Of a stretch of DNA of 64,000 nucleotides, positions 48,032 through 57,246 are shown in pieces. How positions within the stretch are numbered: the stretch's first letter is position 1; each line of letters opens with the position of its first letter. The stretch is taken from NCBI RefSeq assembly GCF_900110645.1, contig NZ_FOFB01000026.1, positions 23,890 through 87,889 of the forward strand. Direction: 5' to 3'. A model generated the notes under the pieces. That model had not been told where the DNA came from, searched no databases, and saw only the letters and a list, made by a program, of their open reading frames with translations. A program made the position numbers and the translations under genes. This DNA is from Neolewinella agarilytica (GTDB lineage: Bacteria; Bacteroidota; Bacteroidia; Chitinophagales; Saprospiraceae).

Positions 48032-48751
48032 CTAGTTCTGATATTCCACCAGTGCTTCCAGGCTGATTCGGCCTTCGTAAATTGCTTTACCCACAATCAC
48101 CCCAAAACAGTCGATAGCCTGCAGGGCGTCCAGATCACTGGTATCCGTCACACCTCCGCTGGCAATAAGCTGTACACCGGGCTGTTCCCGGCGAATCCGG
48201 CCGTAGAGTTCACGGGCAGTGCCTTGCAGCAGGCCATCCTTACTTACGTCGGTACAGATCGTATAACGAACCCCTTTTGCTACGTAATCGGCCAGAAACT
48301 CAAACAGTTCCCGGTCACTGGCTTCCTCCCAGCCGGAGACGGCGATCTTGTCTCCATGCACATCCGTCCCCAGAATAATCTTCTCCGCTCCAAAGCGTTC
48401 CAGCCAACCCAGGAAGACTTCTGGTTGCTTCACGGCAATCGTTCCTCCCGTCACCTGAGCTGCACCGCTTTCAAAGGCGATGCGTAAGTCTTCATCGCTC
48501 TTCATGCCGCCGCCCCAGTCGATGTGCAGGCTGGTTCCGCCAGCAATCCGCTCCAGGACTTTATGATTCACGATACCTCCGCCCCTGGCTCCGTCCAGAT
48601 CAACGACGTGAAGCCGCTGCAGGCCCGCCGCCTCAAACTCCCTGGCTACCGCCAGCGGGTCTTCATTATAGATCGTTTTCTGATTGTAGTCGCCCTGGGT
48701 GAGGCGGACGCATTTTCCGTCGATGAGGTCGATGGCGGGGATGATGTGCAC
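48032..48751 (-). CDS. hisA: HisA, ProFAR isomerase
   Basis: 239 residues, a TIM barrel: AIDLIDGKCVRLTQGD with Asp8 as catalytic base, VDLDGA, WGGGMKSDEDL, ILGTDVHGDKIAVSGW, TICTDVSKDG with the second catalytic Asp, and LIASGGV and FGVIVGKAIYEG for phosphate binding. It catalyses the Amadori rearrangement in histidine biosynthesis. It stands apart from other his genes; hisF and hisH are not in the window. Confidence 0.9.
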   Translation of the reverse strand: MHIIPAIDLIDGKCVRLTQGDYNQKTIYNEDPLAVAREFEAAGLQRLHVVDLDGARGGGIVNHKVLERIAGGTSLHIDWGGGMKSDEDLRIAFESGAAQVTGGTIAVKQPEVFLGWLERFGAEKIILGTDVHGDKIAVSGWEEASDRELFEFLADYVAKGVRYTICTDVSKDGLLQGTARELYGRIRREQPGVQLIASGGVTDTSDLDALQAIDCFGVIVGKAIYEGRISLEALVEYQN

Positions 48752-48938
48752 GGAGGTTAGTATTTTAGTGTTTTGGTGGGTTGGTCTTTTGGGCTACCGC
48801 ACGTTGAAAGAGTGGCATTGAACTCAACCCTGAGTAGGCATACAGGAACGTCCTATTACATCATCAGTTTAATTTCCCGGAATAAACTTAATGCTCAGCC
48901 GCCCCTTACCGTCTGCCCAAAAGACCAAAGGGCTAATT

Positions 48939-51281
48939 CTATCCCATCCAGCCCAACAAGGCCTCAATCAAATCTTCGGGGTCGGAGTAGGACACGGCAC
49001 CTTCAACTTCCTTTGCACCTGCGGTATCGCCCGCATTTTCCGCTTCTACGGGCTTTATTTCTTCTTCCCGAACACCTCCCTTCGCCAAAGAGAGTAAACG
49101 CTTCCGGTCAAAGGCGCTGAAATCCGCAAAGGTCCGCCGCAGGAGCGGCAGCACCGTCTCAAAGTCTTCCCAGTCCAGTTCCGAGACCCAATCATCCACC
49201 AGCGCCCAGAGCGGCGGATAGTGGAACAGCAACTGCCCGCTGCCGTGCAGGAAGCCCCCCAGCCACTGCGCCACGGGATGAGCGCCATTGGCCGTAGACA
49301 GCGCCCGCGAGAAACGCCTGGCCGCCTCCGGGTCATCGATCATACCGTGATCGTACAACAGGCGGACGCCATGTCCTTCGAGGAGCGGGTTCACCCCACC
49401 GGCGGAGACCAGCCGCCACAGGCCGGAAGTCCAGATGTCCGTGTGTTCGTCATTGTCCAGTTGCGCCAGTGCGTAGTTGGCCGCCGACAGGTGCCCGAGT
49501 AAATCTGTCGCCTGTTCGTCATCAATATTGGTCGCTGCGGCCGGCAGGCCCGCCGCCAGGCGAGGCAACAGCTCATCAATAACCAGCAGTAGCGCCGTCG
49601 TGTCCGTCTTGCGGCTGTCACCATACCGGCTCGTCTGTACCAGCGTTGGCAAAGCCGCCAGCAGAGAAGCGACGTCGGTTGTCTCTGCCGATCGCTCCCG
49701 CAAAGACTCCATGAGATCGGGCACCACGTCGGGCAGGTCGGCCCGCAGGCAGTCGAGTGTCAACTGGGCCAGCGGCCGGATGGTTTTCATCTCTGCCGCC
49801 CGTTCCGTGGCGTAGCGGCCCGCCGCCAGGGGCAGCGTATTACCGTAGCTGGCCCGTTCGATCAGGTACAGGCTGTATTCCGGCTGCCACTCCAGCAGCC
49901 AGATTTCTTTGAAGCTGCTCAGGCTGTCTGGCCCGCTGGGTTGCAGACGACCCCAGTTAATGTCCAGCAAATTCAGTCGGTGCAACAGATGGCTTTTGCG
50001 CAGGTCGTTGTTCGCCCGCAGGTCAATGCCTCCCCGGGGATTAGCTTTCGTTGCCTTCAGATATTGCTCACCCGCCGTTTCCCAGAGCTTCGCCATGCGG
50101 GTGCTTTTCAGCTCCCGGTTCAGGTCTGCGACCAGGGGCACCGTCGTTACGCCCGGCGGTACGAAGCCGACGGTTGTTCCTACGGTAAGCTTCCGGTGAA
50201 TTACCGCCAATCGTTCCTCCCGGCCAGCCGCCAGAGTACCCAATAGCGCCTGTTCCAACTCTTCAATTCCGGGCTTTTCGTGTCCCCGCATCGTGGCTAG
50301 TGTGTTAGCCAGGCCAACGCCTTCGGTTGCCATGGCCGGGCTGGCGTCAAAGCCTTCTTCCCGAAGGAGCTTGGCGGCTGTTGCCATCCAGCGATCGGTC
50401 GCAGTGTCGGGGAAATCATGTAACAACTGATACCAGCTCGGGCTGCTAACGCCCGCTCCATACCCTGCCGCTTTCGCCAGTCGGGGGTAAGACCAGGGCA
50501 CCCAGGCGGCGGCAATCTTTACCCGGGGCAAGCCCTTCAGACGGGCCTTATCGGCCGTTGCTTTGAACTTATGCACATCCTCTACCGCCGGTCCGTGCCA
50601 GGCTCCTACAATGATGGCCATGCGTTCGGCGCCGGACTTGAGCGCCTTGCGGATTTCCGTTCGCATGAAGGCCTCCCGCCGCTCGTTCTCCGCATCGGAG
50701 GCGGAAGGGAAGGTTTCCCGCAGTTCCCGGACCATCCCGAGCAACGCATCGAAGGTTTCCAGCGGGTCGTCCGTGCCCCGTTCCAGGGTAGCATCCCACC
50801 AGCCTTCGCTGTCCGTGTAGCCAGCGAGTTCGCCCATCAGGGAGAGGGGGTCACGGCGGAGCTGCGCCCGGAGTTGCTTTTTCGTTTTCCCCGGCAAGAC
50901 GGATGGCTCCTCCGGCGGTGGTTCTTCGGTGGCGAATAATGTGGGGGGCACGTGAGGGGCTTTCTCCGCTAGATAATGCCGCGCGGGCAGATCTATGGGC
51001 CACACCTTCACCTTGCGGTCCATCGCCCACTCAATGGCCTGGTATTCGGGGCTGAAACTGGCGAAGGGATAGAAGCTGGCTCGCTCAATGTCTTTCGCGT
51101 CGTAGAGGACAAGGGCGACGGGAGGGCGCAAGCCTTTACTGACGACTTCGTGCAACTGCTTATCCGCGTCCGCCGGCATTTCGAGCAGGATCAGATCCGG
51201 GGCGTAGTCGTCCAGCGCCGCCCGGAGGCGGCGGGCGGAGCCAGGGCCATGATGCCGGATGCCGAAGGTTTTAGTTTGCAT
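48939..51281 (-). CDS. DUF5682 family protein
   Basis: 780 residues from the ATG at 51281 (MQTKTFGIRHHGPGSARRL); the preceding 32 codons are improbable. The N-terminal 320 form a globular domain with HHGPGSAR, LILLEMPADAD, VLYDAKD and GAWHGPA motifs of this family; the rest is helical. In other bacteria these genes accompany MoxR ATPase and von Willebrand-factor-A genes, thought to act as a chaperone-like set. Here no such partner adjoins; the MoxR gene at 58528 is 7 kb away. A degenerate repeat copy (49012-49034) lies in the coding region. Confidence 0.75.
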   Translation of the reverse strand: MQTKTFGIRHHGPGSARRLRAALDDYAPDLILLEMPADADKQLHEVVSKGLRPPVALVLYDAKDIERASFYPFASFSPEYQAIEWAMDRKVKVWPIDLPARHYLAEKAPHVPPTLFATEEPPPEEPSVLPGKTKKQLRAQLRRDPLSLMGELAGYTDSEGWWDATLERGTDDPLETFDALLGMVRELRETFPSASDAENERREAFMRTEIRKALKSGAERMAIIVGAWHGPAVEDVHKFKATADKARLKGLPRVKIAAAWVPWSYPRLAKAAGYGAGVSSPSWYQLLHDFPDTATDRWMATAAKLLREEGFDASPAMATEGVGLANTLATMRGHEKPGIEELEQALLGTLAAGREERLAVIHRKLTVGTTVGFVPPGVTTVPLVADLNRELKSTRMAKLWETAGEQYLKATKANPRGGIDLRANNDLRKSHLLHRLNLLDINWGRLQPSGPDSLSSFKEIWLLEWQPEYSLYLIERASYGNTLPLAAGRYATERAAEMKTIRPLAQLTLDCLRADLPDVVPDLMESLRERSAETTDVASLLAALPTLVQTSRYGDSRKTDTTALLLVIDELLPRLAAGLPAAATNIDDEQATDLLGHLSAANYALAQLDNDEHTDIWTSGLWRLVSAGGVNPLLEGHGVRLLYDHGMIDDPEAARRFSRALSTANGAHPVAQWLGGFLHGSGQLLFHYPPLWALVDDWVSELDWEDFETVLPLLRRTFADFSAFDRKRLLSLAKGGVREEEIKPVEAENAGDTAGAKEVEGAVSYSDPEDLIEALLGWMG

Positions 51282-51372
51282 TAGGCCCGCAAGGTACAAT
51301 ACAGCAAGGAGTGAGTTAACGAAGGAAGTAATGAGTGAATATCCTACATAAGCCCGACCTTTAGCTCTCCGG

Positions 51373-51428
51373 TTCATTCATTCACTCATTCTCTCATTCA
51401 CTCATTCACTCATTCTTCCATTCACTCA
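51373..51428 (+). repeat. imperfect tandem repeat of CATTCACTC words before the kinase start
   Basis: About seven irregular copies of (C)ATTCACTCATT-type words end immediately before the TTG start of the next gene; reverse-complement words (GTGAGT, ATGAGTGAAT) occur at 51310-51340. The unit length varies between 8 and 12, so it is not a clean microsatellite. Confidence 0.6.
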
Positions 51429-51953
51429 TTGGCTACTAGAATCCTCATCATCGGCTGCTCCGGCTCCGGAAAATCCACCCTCGCCCGACAGCTCTCGGAA
51501 CGGACGGGACTGCCAGCGATCCACCTCGACCAACATTACTTCGGGCCCGACTGGAAAGAGCCCACTACGGAAGCCTGGATCGAGACGGTTAAGGCTCTCG
51601 CTGCCCGCGATGAGTGGATCATGGACGGGAATTACTCCGGCACCTTTCCCTACCGGATGCCACGGGCTGACACGGTCGTATACGTAGACCAGCCCACCTG
51701 GCGCTGCCTGTATCGCGTCATCAAACGAACCTTGCGGTACTGGCATCGCGTACGCCCGGGCTCCGCCCCGGGCTGCCGGGAACGTTTTGACCGGCATTTT
51801 CTGCACTACGTTGCCGTATACAACCTTACCCGCCGGCCTGGCATCCTGAAAACGCTGGAGGAACAGCGCAAAGCAGGGAAGGCCGTTTTCCATCTGTCGG
51901 GCTCCGCCGCCGTAAGACGGTTTCTGAATACCCAGCCCGGCCCGAGACTATAA
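51429..51953 (+). CDS. P-loop kinase-like NTPase (adenylate-kinase/FlaR type)
   Basis: 174 residues. Walker A GCSGSGKST (about 9-17) at the N-terminus, RTGLPAIHLDQHYFGPDW and WIMDGNYSGTFPYRMPRADTVVYVD are typical of small nucleoside-kinase-like proteins often labelled DNA topology modulation (FlaR). The start is a TTG right after the repeats; no ATG is available in frame. Probably phosphorylates a small substrate; the name is weakly supported. Confidence 0.7.
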   Translation: MATRILIIGCSGSGKSTLARQLSERTGLPAIHLDQHYFGPDWKEPTTEAWIETVKALAARDEWIMDGNYSGTFPYRMPRADTVVYVDQPTWRCLYRVIKRTLRYWHRVRPGSAPGCRERFDRHFLHYVAVYNLTRRPGILKTLEEQRKAGKAVFHLSGSAAVRRFLNTQPGPRL

Positions 51954-51958
51954 TATTA

Positions 51959-52294
51959 TCAGGCGGCTGACGCTACTTCCCGGCAAGCAGCGGCACAAGC
52001 GCGACAGCTTTCAGCACAACGCTGACAGTGATCATGATCATGCGCACCACACTGCTCGGCGCAGTAGGTACAGATTTCGGCACACAGACGGCAGTAGGCT
52101 GCCGCCCATTGGCTGTCAGCGGCCATCATTTTCAGGCAAACCTGACAGCTTTCGATGCACTGCAGACAGCAATACGGGCAGTCGTTCATGCTTTCTTTCG
52201 TTGCCATTTTCGTCAGGCAGACCTGGCAATCAATCAGGCATTGTTGGCAGGCTTCAATGCAACGCACGTAAGAGGGATTGATCAGGGTACTCAT
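51959..52294 (-). CDS. Cys-rich four-helix bundle metal-binding protein
   Basis: 111 residues from the ATG at 52294 (MSTLINPSYVRC). Repeated Cys pairs at 3-4 residue spacing (CIEACQQCLIDCQVC; CPYCCLQCIESCQVC; CRLCAEICTYCAEQC; CQRCAESCRACAAAC) fill four helices, as in the cytosolic copper-storage/DUF326 family. It would store Cu(I) by thiolates. A leader frame back to 52453 is not credible. It is convergent with the kinase gene, with 5 bp between the stops. Confidence 0.85.
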   Translation of the reverse strand: MSTLINPSYVRCIEACQQCLIDCQVCLTKMATKESMNDCPYCCLQCIESCQVCLKMMAADSQWAAAYCRLCAEICTYCAEQCGAHDHDHCQRCAESCRACAAACREVASAA

Positions 52295-52447
52295 CTTGGA
52301 TAGTTTTTGTTTTGGTAAAAAGTCTCTCTGCCCGAACCGGATAGGGTGAGCAACCATGAAGACTATCTTATATCGATATAATGGAAAGTACGGGGGGAGC
52401 TGTTCGCAGGGCCCACAAAAAAGTTGAAATTCTGCTACCTTGCTGCT

Positions 52448-53791
52448 ATGCATTTTTCTCCCCGATTACGGTATTTCATTATTGGTGTCACCTTGCTGGC
52501 CACGCTGCTCTTTGCCGCCTTCCTCTGGCTTCGGCCTCTCCTCAACATCGGCGGTGGCTACGCAGCCAAACACGCCTGTAGCTGTCATTTCCTACAGGGG
52601 CGAGAGCTGGCTGAGATCAGTGAACACGATCTCAACTTCTCTGTCCTGGGTTTTTACGGACTGGAAGCGAAGGGCAACAGCGTCTATTCCTCCTTCTTCG
52701 GTCTCGTAAGGCGGGAGGCCCGCTTCCGGGAGGGCGTCGGTTGTACGCTGGTTAACAATGAAGAAAAACCTTTAGCCAAAGTTGTTGCCGCGGCCGCAGG
52801 TGCAAAGAAAGCCTCACCTGAAAGCATCGTCGCCGAACTACCAACACTGGCCTCCGCCCTCGATTTCGGGATGCAGCCCGTGCCGGGTGGAGAAGCAAGG
52901 GGCCTCGTCGTGATGCAGAACGGTCGCATCATTGGTGAACGCTACGCCGAAGGCTATGACGAAAACAGTCTGCTCCTCGGCTGGTCCATGACGAAAACGC
53001 TGACGGCGCTGTTAACGGGCGGGCGCCGCCCGCCAGCTCTTCTTGAGAACGGCACAGTGGACACCAGCTTACAGCACCTCGTCTCCCGCAAAAACCTCTA
53101 CCCCCACTGGTCCGCTGACGCCCGCGCCAACATTTCTCTCGCTGACCTCCTGCACATGAACTCCGGCCTCGGCTGGAATGAAGCCTACGGCAGTATCTCC
53201 GACGCCACCATCATGCTGCACGAGCACGCCGACATGGCCGCCTTCGCCGCCGGCATGCCAGCACTAAAGGCACCGGAAGATGAGTGGGCTTACTCCAGCG
53301 GCTCCACCAATATCCTGATGGATCTCCACCAGCGGCAACTGCCGGAGGGACAATCCATCCAGCAGGAGATTCACGACCTTTTCGGGCAGGTGGCTCCGAG
53401 CCTGATCATTGAACCCGACCAGAGCGGCCGCCCCGTCGGCAGCTCCTACGGCTGGGCAACGGGCCGGGACTGGGCCCGCCTCGGGCAGTTCATGCTCCAG
53501 GGCGGCGTCTGGAACGGTGACACCCTCCTCTACCCGGGCTGGATCGACTGGATGCGCCAACCTGCCGCCGGCAGCGAAGGCACCTACGGCGGGCAGCTGT
53601 GGCTACCCGGTCCGGATATGCCCTCCCTGCCAAAAGACGCTTTCCTGATGCGGGGATTCCAGGACCAGCGGGTGTTCATCATCCCCTCTCGTCAACTCAT
53701 CATCGCCCGCCTCGGGCACGGAGAGGATAAGGTGACGGATTTCGACTCTTTAGTGAAACTAATTCTCGAAAGTGTGCCTTCCGGTCAGTAG
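52448..53791 (+). CDS. serine hydrolase (class C beta-lactamase-like)
   Basis: 447 residues from the ATG at 52448 (MHFSPRLRYF). A membrane anchor (about 10-28), then a hydrolase domain with SMTK (the SxxK nucleophile, about 180-183), YSSGSTN as the second motif, and a late HG region. Such proteins cleave peptides or esters rather than antibiotics in most cases. A Cys-rich segment (HACSCHF) follows the anchor. A copy of the dispersed repeat (52787-52806) in the coding region encodes AAAAGAK. Confidence 0.78.
   Translation: MHFSPRLRYFIIGVTLLATLLFAAFLWLRPLLNIGGGYAAKHACSCHFLQGRELAEISEHDLNFSVLGFYGLEAKGNSVYSSFFGLVRREARFREGVGCTLVNNEEKPLAKVVAAAAGAKKASPESIVAELPTLASALDFGMQPVPGGEARGLVVMQNGRIIGERYAEGYDENSLLLGWSMTKTLTALLTGGRRPPALLENGTVDTSLQHLVSRKNLYPHWSADARANISLADLLHMNSGLGWNEAYGSISDATIMLHEHADMAAFAAGMPALKAPEDEWAYSSGSTNILMDLHQRQLPEGQSIQQEIHDLFGQVAPSLIIEPDQSGRPVGSSYGWATGRDWARLGQFMLQGGVWNGDTLLYPGWIDWMRQPAAGSEGTYGGQLWLPGPDMPSLPKDAFLMRGFQDQRVFIIPSRQLIIARLGHGEDKVTDFDSLVKLILESVPSGQ
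52787..52806 (-). repeat. dispersed GC-rich repeat copy inside serine hydrolase gene
   Basis: GCCGCGGCCGCAGGTGCAAA, read as Ala-Ala-Ala-Ala-Gly-Ala-Lys between anchor and catalytic domain. Confidence 0.65.
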
Positions 53792-53873
53792 ACTCGTCAA
53801 ACTTTAACAAGACCATGTCACCCTTCCGGCCCTCATCAGCCTTTAGCTTTTGACGAACTAAGCGTCCTTCACG

Positions 53874-55154
53874 ATGGAAAAATATCTCTTCCTCTTCCTC
53901 CTTCCCCTATTAGCGTTCGGCTGCAAGCCAAAACCCGTTGTGGCCGATTTCATCCCCGAGCTCCGTGAAGACGAGCCCTTCACCTATCAGGATTACCGGC
54001 CGGAGGACGTCCAACGTCCGGAAACCTACGAGTTCATCAAGGAAAGAAACCCCAACCCAGAGCACTACTTCCCGGACACCACCAACGAGCGCTACCTGCC
54101 CATCCGTTACCTCCAGCTGAACTTTCACATCATGAATACCAGCGACACCCTCTTCCCTTTTTACGGAGAGAAGGCGCGCAAGTACGTCAAGGAAGTTGTC
54201 TTTTACGCCAACGAGCTCATCAGGAAAACCCCGGAGATCTGGCTCAGGCCAGACAGTATGGAGGTGCCCGCTCTGCCCCGTCGGCTGGGGTTTAACCTCG
54301 CAAAAATCCCCGGCACCGACGAACACGCCATCTACGAACATTACGACGATGAACTCTACTGGTACCTCCACAACGGGCGAAAGCGCAACCGGGCCAGCCG
54401 GGAAGTGATCAATAAATATGCCGTTAGAAAAGATTCTATCCTGAACATCTTTGTCATGGGCCCTCCGCGAGACAGTGTGCTGAGCAAGAGCTTTCGCTTA
54501 TCTGGCGTAGACGGGATTTACCTGGGCGATGCCATCAAAATTACGGGCTTGCTCTCGCGCGACCGCCCCCCCTGGGAGATGCGTAACGTGCTGGCGCACG
54601 AGATCGGTCATGCGCTGGGCCTGGGCCACGCCTGGACCCGCAATGACGGCTGTGACGATACTCCGGTCCATGCCAACCGGGCCTGGAGCCTTGCCTCCGG
54701 CCAGCGCGGCCCCGGCAAAACGAGTAATAACCTGATGGATTACAGCCCCCGCGAAGAGTCCCTCACTCCCTGCCAGATCGGGCGCATGCACGCCCGCATG
54801 AGCGACATTACCGGTCGACAGCGCAAGTGGCTACTGCCCTACTGGTGCCGCTACAACCCCAACGAACCGGTGCGGGTCACCAAGGACCTGAACTGGGAAG
54901 GCGCCCGGGATTTTAACACGGACATTTACGTCCGGCGGGGTAGCACCCTACGGATCAACAATCGACTTCACCTGCCGGAAGGAGCGGCCATTCACGTCGA
55001 CCCGGGAGCAAGGCTTTTGATCGGGCCGGCAGCCGTCATTCACAGCGACTGTGGCGGGCAGTGGGCGGGCATCCGCCGGGGTGTCACGGAGAGTGGTATT
55101 GGCGGAGAGATCGTCATTGACCCGGCCGCCACCTTCCTCAACGAAAAGATATGA
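53874..55154 (+). CDS. M43-like zinc metalloprotease, lipoprotein
   Basis: 426 residues. Lipoprotein signal with lipobox LAFGC (Cys17). The catalytic motif AHEIGHALGLGHAW (HExxHxxGxxH, about 241-251) is followed by a substrate-pocket stretch and a Met-turn candidate (NNLMDYSPRE). The C-terminal part is beta-rich. It probably digests peptides at the cell surface. It overlaps the SDR gene by 4 bases (ATGA), so the two are cotranslated though unrelated in enzyme type. Confidence 0.8.
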   Translation: MEKYLFLFLLPLLAFGCKPKPVVADFIPELREDEPFTYQDYRPEDVQRPETYEFIKERNPNPEHYFPDTTNERYLPIRYLQLNFHIMNTSDTLFPFYGEKARKYVKEVVFYANELIRKTPEIWLRPDSMEVPALPRRLGFNLAKIPGTDEHAIYEHYDDELYWYLHNGRKRNRASREVINKYAVRKDSILNIFVMGPPRDSVLSKSFRLSGVDGIYLGDAIKITGLLSRDRPPWEMRNVLAHEIGHALGLGHAWTRNDGCDDTPVHANRAWSLASGQRGPGKTSNNLMDYSPREESLTPCQIGRMHARMSDITGRQRKWLLPYWCRYNPNEPVRVTKDLNWEGARDFNTDIYVRRGSTLRINNRLHLPEGAAIHVDPGARLLIGPAAVIHSDCGGQWAGIRRGVTESGIGGEIVIDPAATFLNEKI

Positions 55155-55804
55155 AAGGTCACGTTTTGATTACCGGTGCCACCAAGGGCATTGGACGGGC
55201 CTGCGCGATGCGCTTTGCGCAGGCGGGCTGGTCGGTAACCGCCGTAGCGCGGACAACTGAAGACCTGCAGCAAATGCAACGGGTATGGGCAAAGAATTAC
55301 CCGAACAGTGTGCTCCACACCCATGCGGCGGACCTCTCAGATGCGAAGGGCGTGTCCTCCGTTCCCCAGGGAGATTACGATGTCTTGCTATTGAATGCTG
55401 CCGCTTTCGCTCCGGGTCAGCTTCTGGATGAAGCGGACCTCTACACTGCCATGCATCAGCTGAATGTGCTGGCTAATCACCGGCTGGCCCGGCGCTTATT
55501 GCCGGGTTTCGTGGCCAGGCAGCGTGGGCATTTGGTGGTCATTGGCTCTACGGGCACCGATCACTGGAAGAAGTATATGACGGCCTACGTAGCGACGAAA
55601 TACGCGCTCCGGGGCTTGTATCTCGGCTGGGAGGCGGAGCTGGCGGGCAGTGGTGTATTGACGACACTGGTGGCCCCGGGGGCCACCTTGACGGCCAGCT
55701 GGGAGAACGAAACCCCGCCGCCGGACATCCTTCAGCCAGAGGAGGTGGCGGAGGTCGTTTTCTCAGCGGTGACCAACCAACGAACGGGCCGACTTTTGGT
55801 ATGA
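55151..55804 (+). CDS. short-chain dehydrogenase/reductase
   Basis: 217 residues. TGATKGIG (NAD(P)-binding Gly motif, about 8-15), LLNAAAF, and catalytic YVATKYAL (Tyr-x3-Lys, about 143-147) with a Ser in VIGSTG upstream. It oxidises or reduces an unknown alcohol/ketone using NAD(P)H. Rossmann fold, normal length. It starts inside the end of the metalloprotease gene. Confidence 0.85.
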   Translation: MKGHVLITGATKGIGRACAMRFAQAGWSVTAVARTTEDLQQMQRVWAKNYPNSVLHTHAADLSDAKGVSSVPQGDYDVLLLNAAAFAPGQLLDEADLYTAMHQLNVLANHRLARRLLPGFVARQRGHLVVIGSTGTDHWKKYMTAYVATKYALRGLYLGWEAELAGSGVLTTLVAPGATLTASWENETPPPDILQPEEVAEVVFSAVTNQRTGRLLV

Positions 55805-55809
55805 GAAGC

Positions 55810-55890
55810 GGGCGCGGGACCGCAGGAGCAAAGTCTGGTTTGAATAGCCATGCTCCTCATCCCCTCCCTTGCACCTGCGGCCCCGCGCCC
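55810..55890. repeat. second inverted pair of the dispersed repeat (REPIN-like)
   Basis: GGGCGCGGGACCGCAGGAGC (from 55810, degenerate) faces TTGCACCTGCGGCCCCGCGC (from 55869), about 35 bp apart, just after the SDR stop. Confidence 0.6.
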
Positions 55891-55916
55891 GGAAATTGCC
55901 CTCCTAGACCAACAAA

Positions 55917-55941
55917 GCCCGACGGAGAAACTCCGCCGGGC
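55917..55941 (-). terminator. intrinsic terminator of the DUF2853 gene
   Basis: GCCCGACGGAG pairs with CTCCGCCGGGC around AAA; read on the minus strand it is followed by TTTGTT. It lies 31 bp after the stop of the DUF2853 gene. Confidence 0.7.
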
Positions 55942-55972
55942 CTTGCCGATGTGGGGGTGCTGAAACAGCAGA

Positions 55973-56302
55973 TTAAGCGTAAACGCTTTCTTTGCCGAGG
56001 TTCTTCACTACGAGGTAGTAGAATACCGGGCGGTGCTTGCTACGCTCAGTGTACTGAGCACAAACCTCAGCAGCGGCTTTTTCACCGGCAGCCTGATCAA
56101 CACCAAGCTTCTTAACGCAGAAGTTCTTCACCAGGCGTTCCATCTCTGATTTTTGGCTACAAGCAACCTTGTTACTGTCGTTGTTGTAGATGGATGGGCC
56201 AAGGCCTTTGGTGACCTTACGAAGCAGATCCATATCTGCTTTGGAATCAATTTTTTTCAGGGCCGCTTCGTAAGTAGCTAGTTTCTCATCGAACTTGCTC
56301 AT
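55973..56302 (-). CDS. DUF2853 family protein
   Basis: 109 residues, entirely helical and soluble. The run LRKVTKGLGPSIYNNDSNKVACS and ERLVKNFCVKKLG are characteristic. Function unknown; structures show a small helical bundle. It is a single-gene unit with its own terminator. Confidence 0.8.
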   Translation of the reverse strand: MSKFDEKLATYEAALKKIDSKADMDLLRKVTKGLGPSIYNNDSNKVACSQKSEMERLVKNFCVKKLGVDQAAGEKAAAEVCAQYTERSKHRPVFYYLVVKNLGKESVYA

Positions 56303-56487
56303 AATTGGGTGGATTTATTGATAGTGCCACAATACATGGCACCAACGGATTTAGTAGTTAATTTCCGTAGCAATAATGCGAAAATTTGGTGGAATGTTAT
56401 AGTTACAACCAATAATTCCCAAAATAAGGTGACACAAGAGAAGTTTCTGCCTCTTAGCGCTGTGCTGCTTATCTTCATGCTTCCAAA

Positions 56488-57246
56488 ATGATCTCATTTT
56501 CACCTACACGCAGAGCCCTTTGTTTCTATCCCGTTTTCACGGCTGGTGGCAGGATGATTGTTTTATTTTGTCTTCTCCTGATTTCCGGCGGGCATACGCT
56601 GGCCCAAAATGACAAAAGCCCGGTATTCCCGGAAAAGCGGCATCAGGAATTAATGGAGGAAATTTCCTTTTTACCAGAAGATGAGGAGGAAAAAGAGGAA
56701 GAAGAACCACCGGAGCCTGATTGGGACTTCAACTGGGATTTCAACCTTTCCAATACGACCACGATCATCATTTTCTCCATTCTCATTGCCGCACTCGGCT
56801 TTTTGATTTACCGGATGCTGGGCGACGTAAATATGCGTAAGCGCACCCGGGAAGAAGGTGATGAAGATCAGGAATTCATTGACCTGGAAGACCTCGAGGA
56901 AGAAAAGCTCGTCGCCACCGGAGTATCGCTCAGTTTACTGGAACGCGCTGAAGAAGCCGGGCAATTCGACGTAGCGGTTCGCTTACTCTATATTCAACTT
57001 CTAAAAGAACTGCAGGACGCTGGTTTGATTCAATACCGTCGGGACTATAGCAACCGGGATTATCAGAATCAACTGCTTGGCAAAGAGGTGTTGACGGATT
57101 TCCGGGAAGTTACCATTGACTACGAACGCTACTGGTACGGGAAGTATGCCATCGAAAAGCTGGGCTACCGGCTGGTACAGCGAAAATTCAATGTCCTGAG
57201 CAGCCAGATTGCTTCTTCATCCGCTAAAGTATCGCCCCATGCTTAA
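56488..57246 (+). CDS. membrane protein with DUF4129-like C-terminus
   Basis: 252 residues, or 230 from the ATG at 56554 (MIVLFCLLLISGG), which gives a normal signal peptide. Then an acidic segment (EEEKEEEEPPEPD), a membrane helix (TTTIIIFSILIAALGFLIY) and a cytoplasmic helical domain (ALLYIQLLKELQDAGLI-like, as in DUF4129). First of three genes (this, the DUF4350 protein, MoxR) that occur together in many bacteria. The stop overlaps the next gene by 8 bases. Confidence 0.65.
   Translation: MISFSPTRRALCFYPVFTAGGRMIVLFCLLLISGGHTLAQNDKSPVFPEKRHQELMEEISFLPEDEEEKEEEEPPEPDWDFNWDFNLSNTTTIIIFSILIAALGFLIYRMLGDVNMRKRTREEGDEDQEFIDLEDLEEEKLVATGVSLSLLERAEEAGQFDVAVRLLYIQLLKELQDAGLIQYRRDYSNRDYQNQLLGKEVLTDFREVTIDYERYWYGKYAIEKLGYRLVQRKFNVLSSQIASSSAKVSPHA

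Noticed and set aside
47875..48096. N-terminal extension of AroA
   Set aside because: It translates the inverted repeat and the dispersed repeat; homology begins at MYELS, 47874.
51373..51428. CRISPR array
   Set aside because: Units are 8-12 bases, irregular and without spacers; no cas genes.
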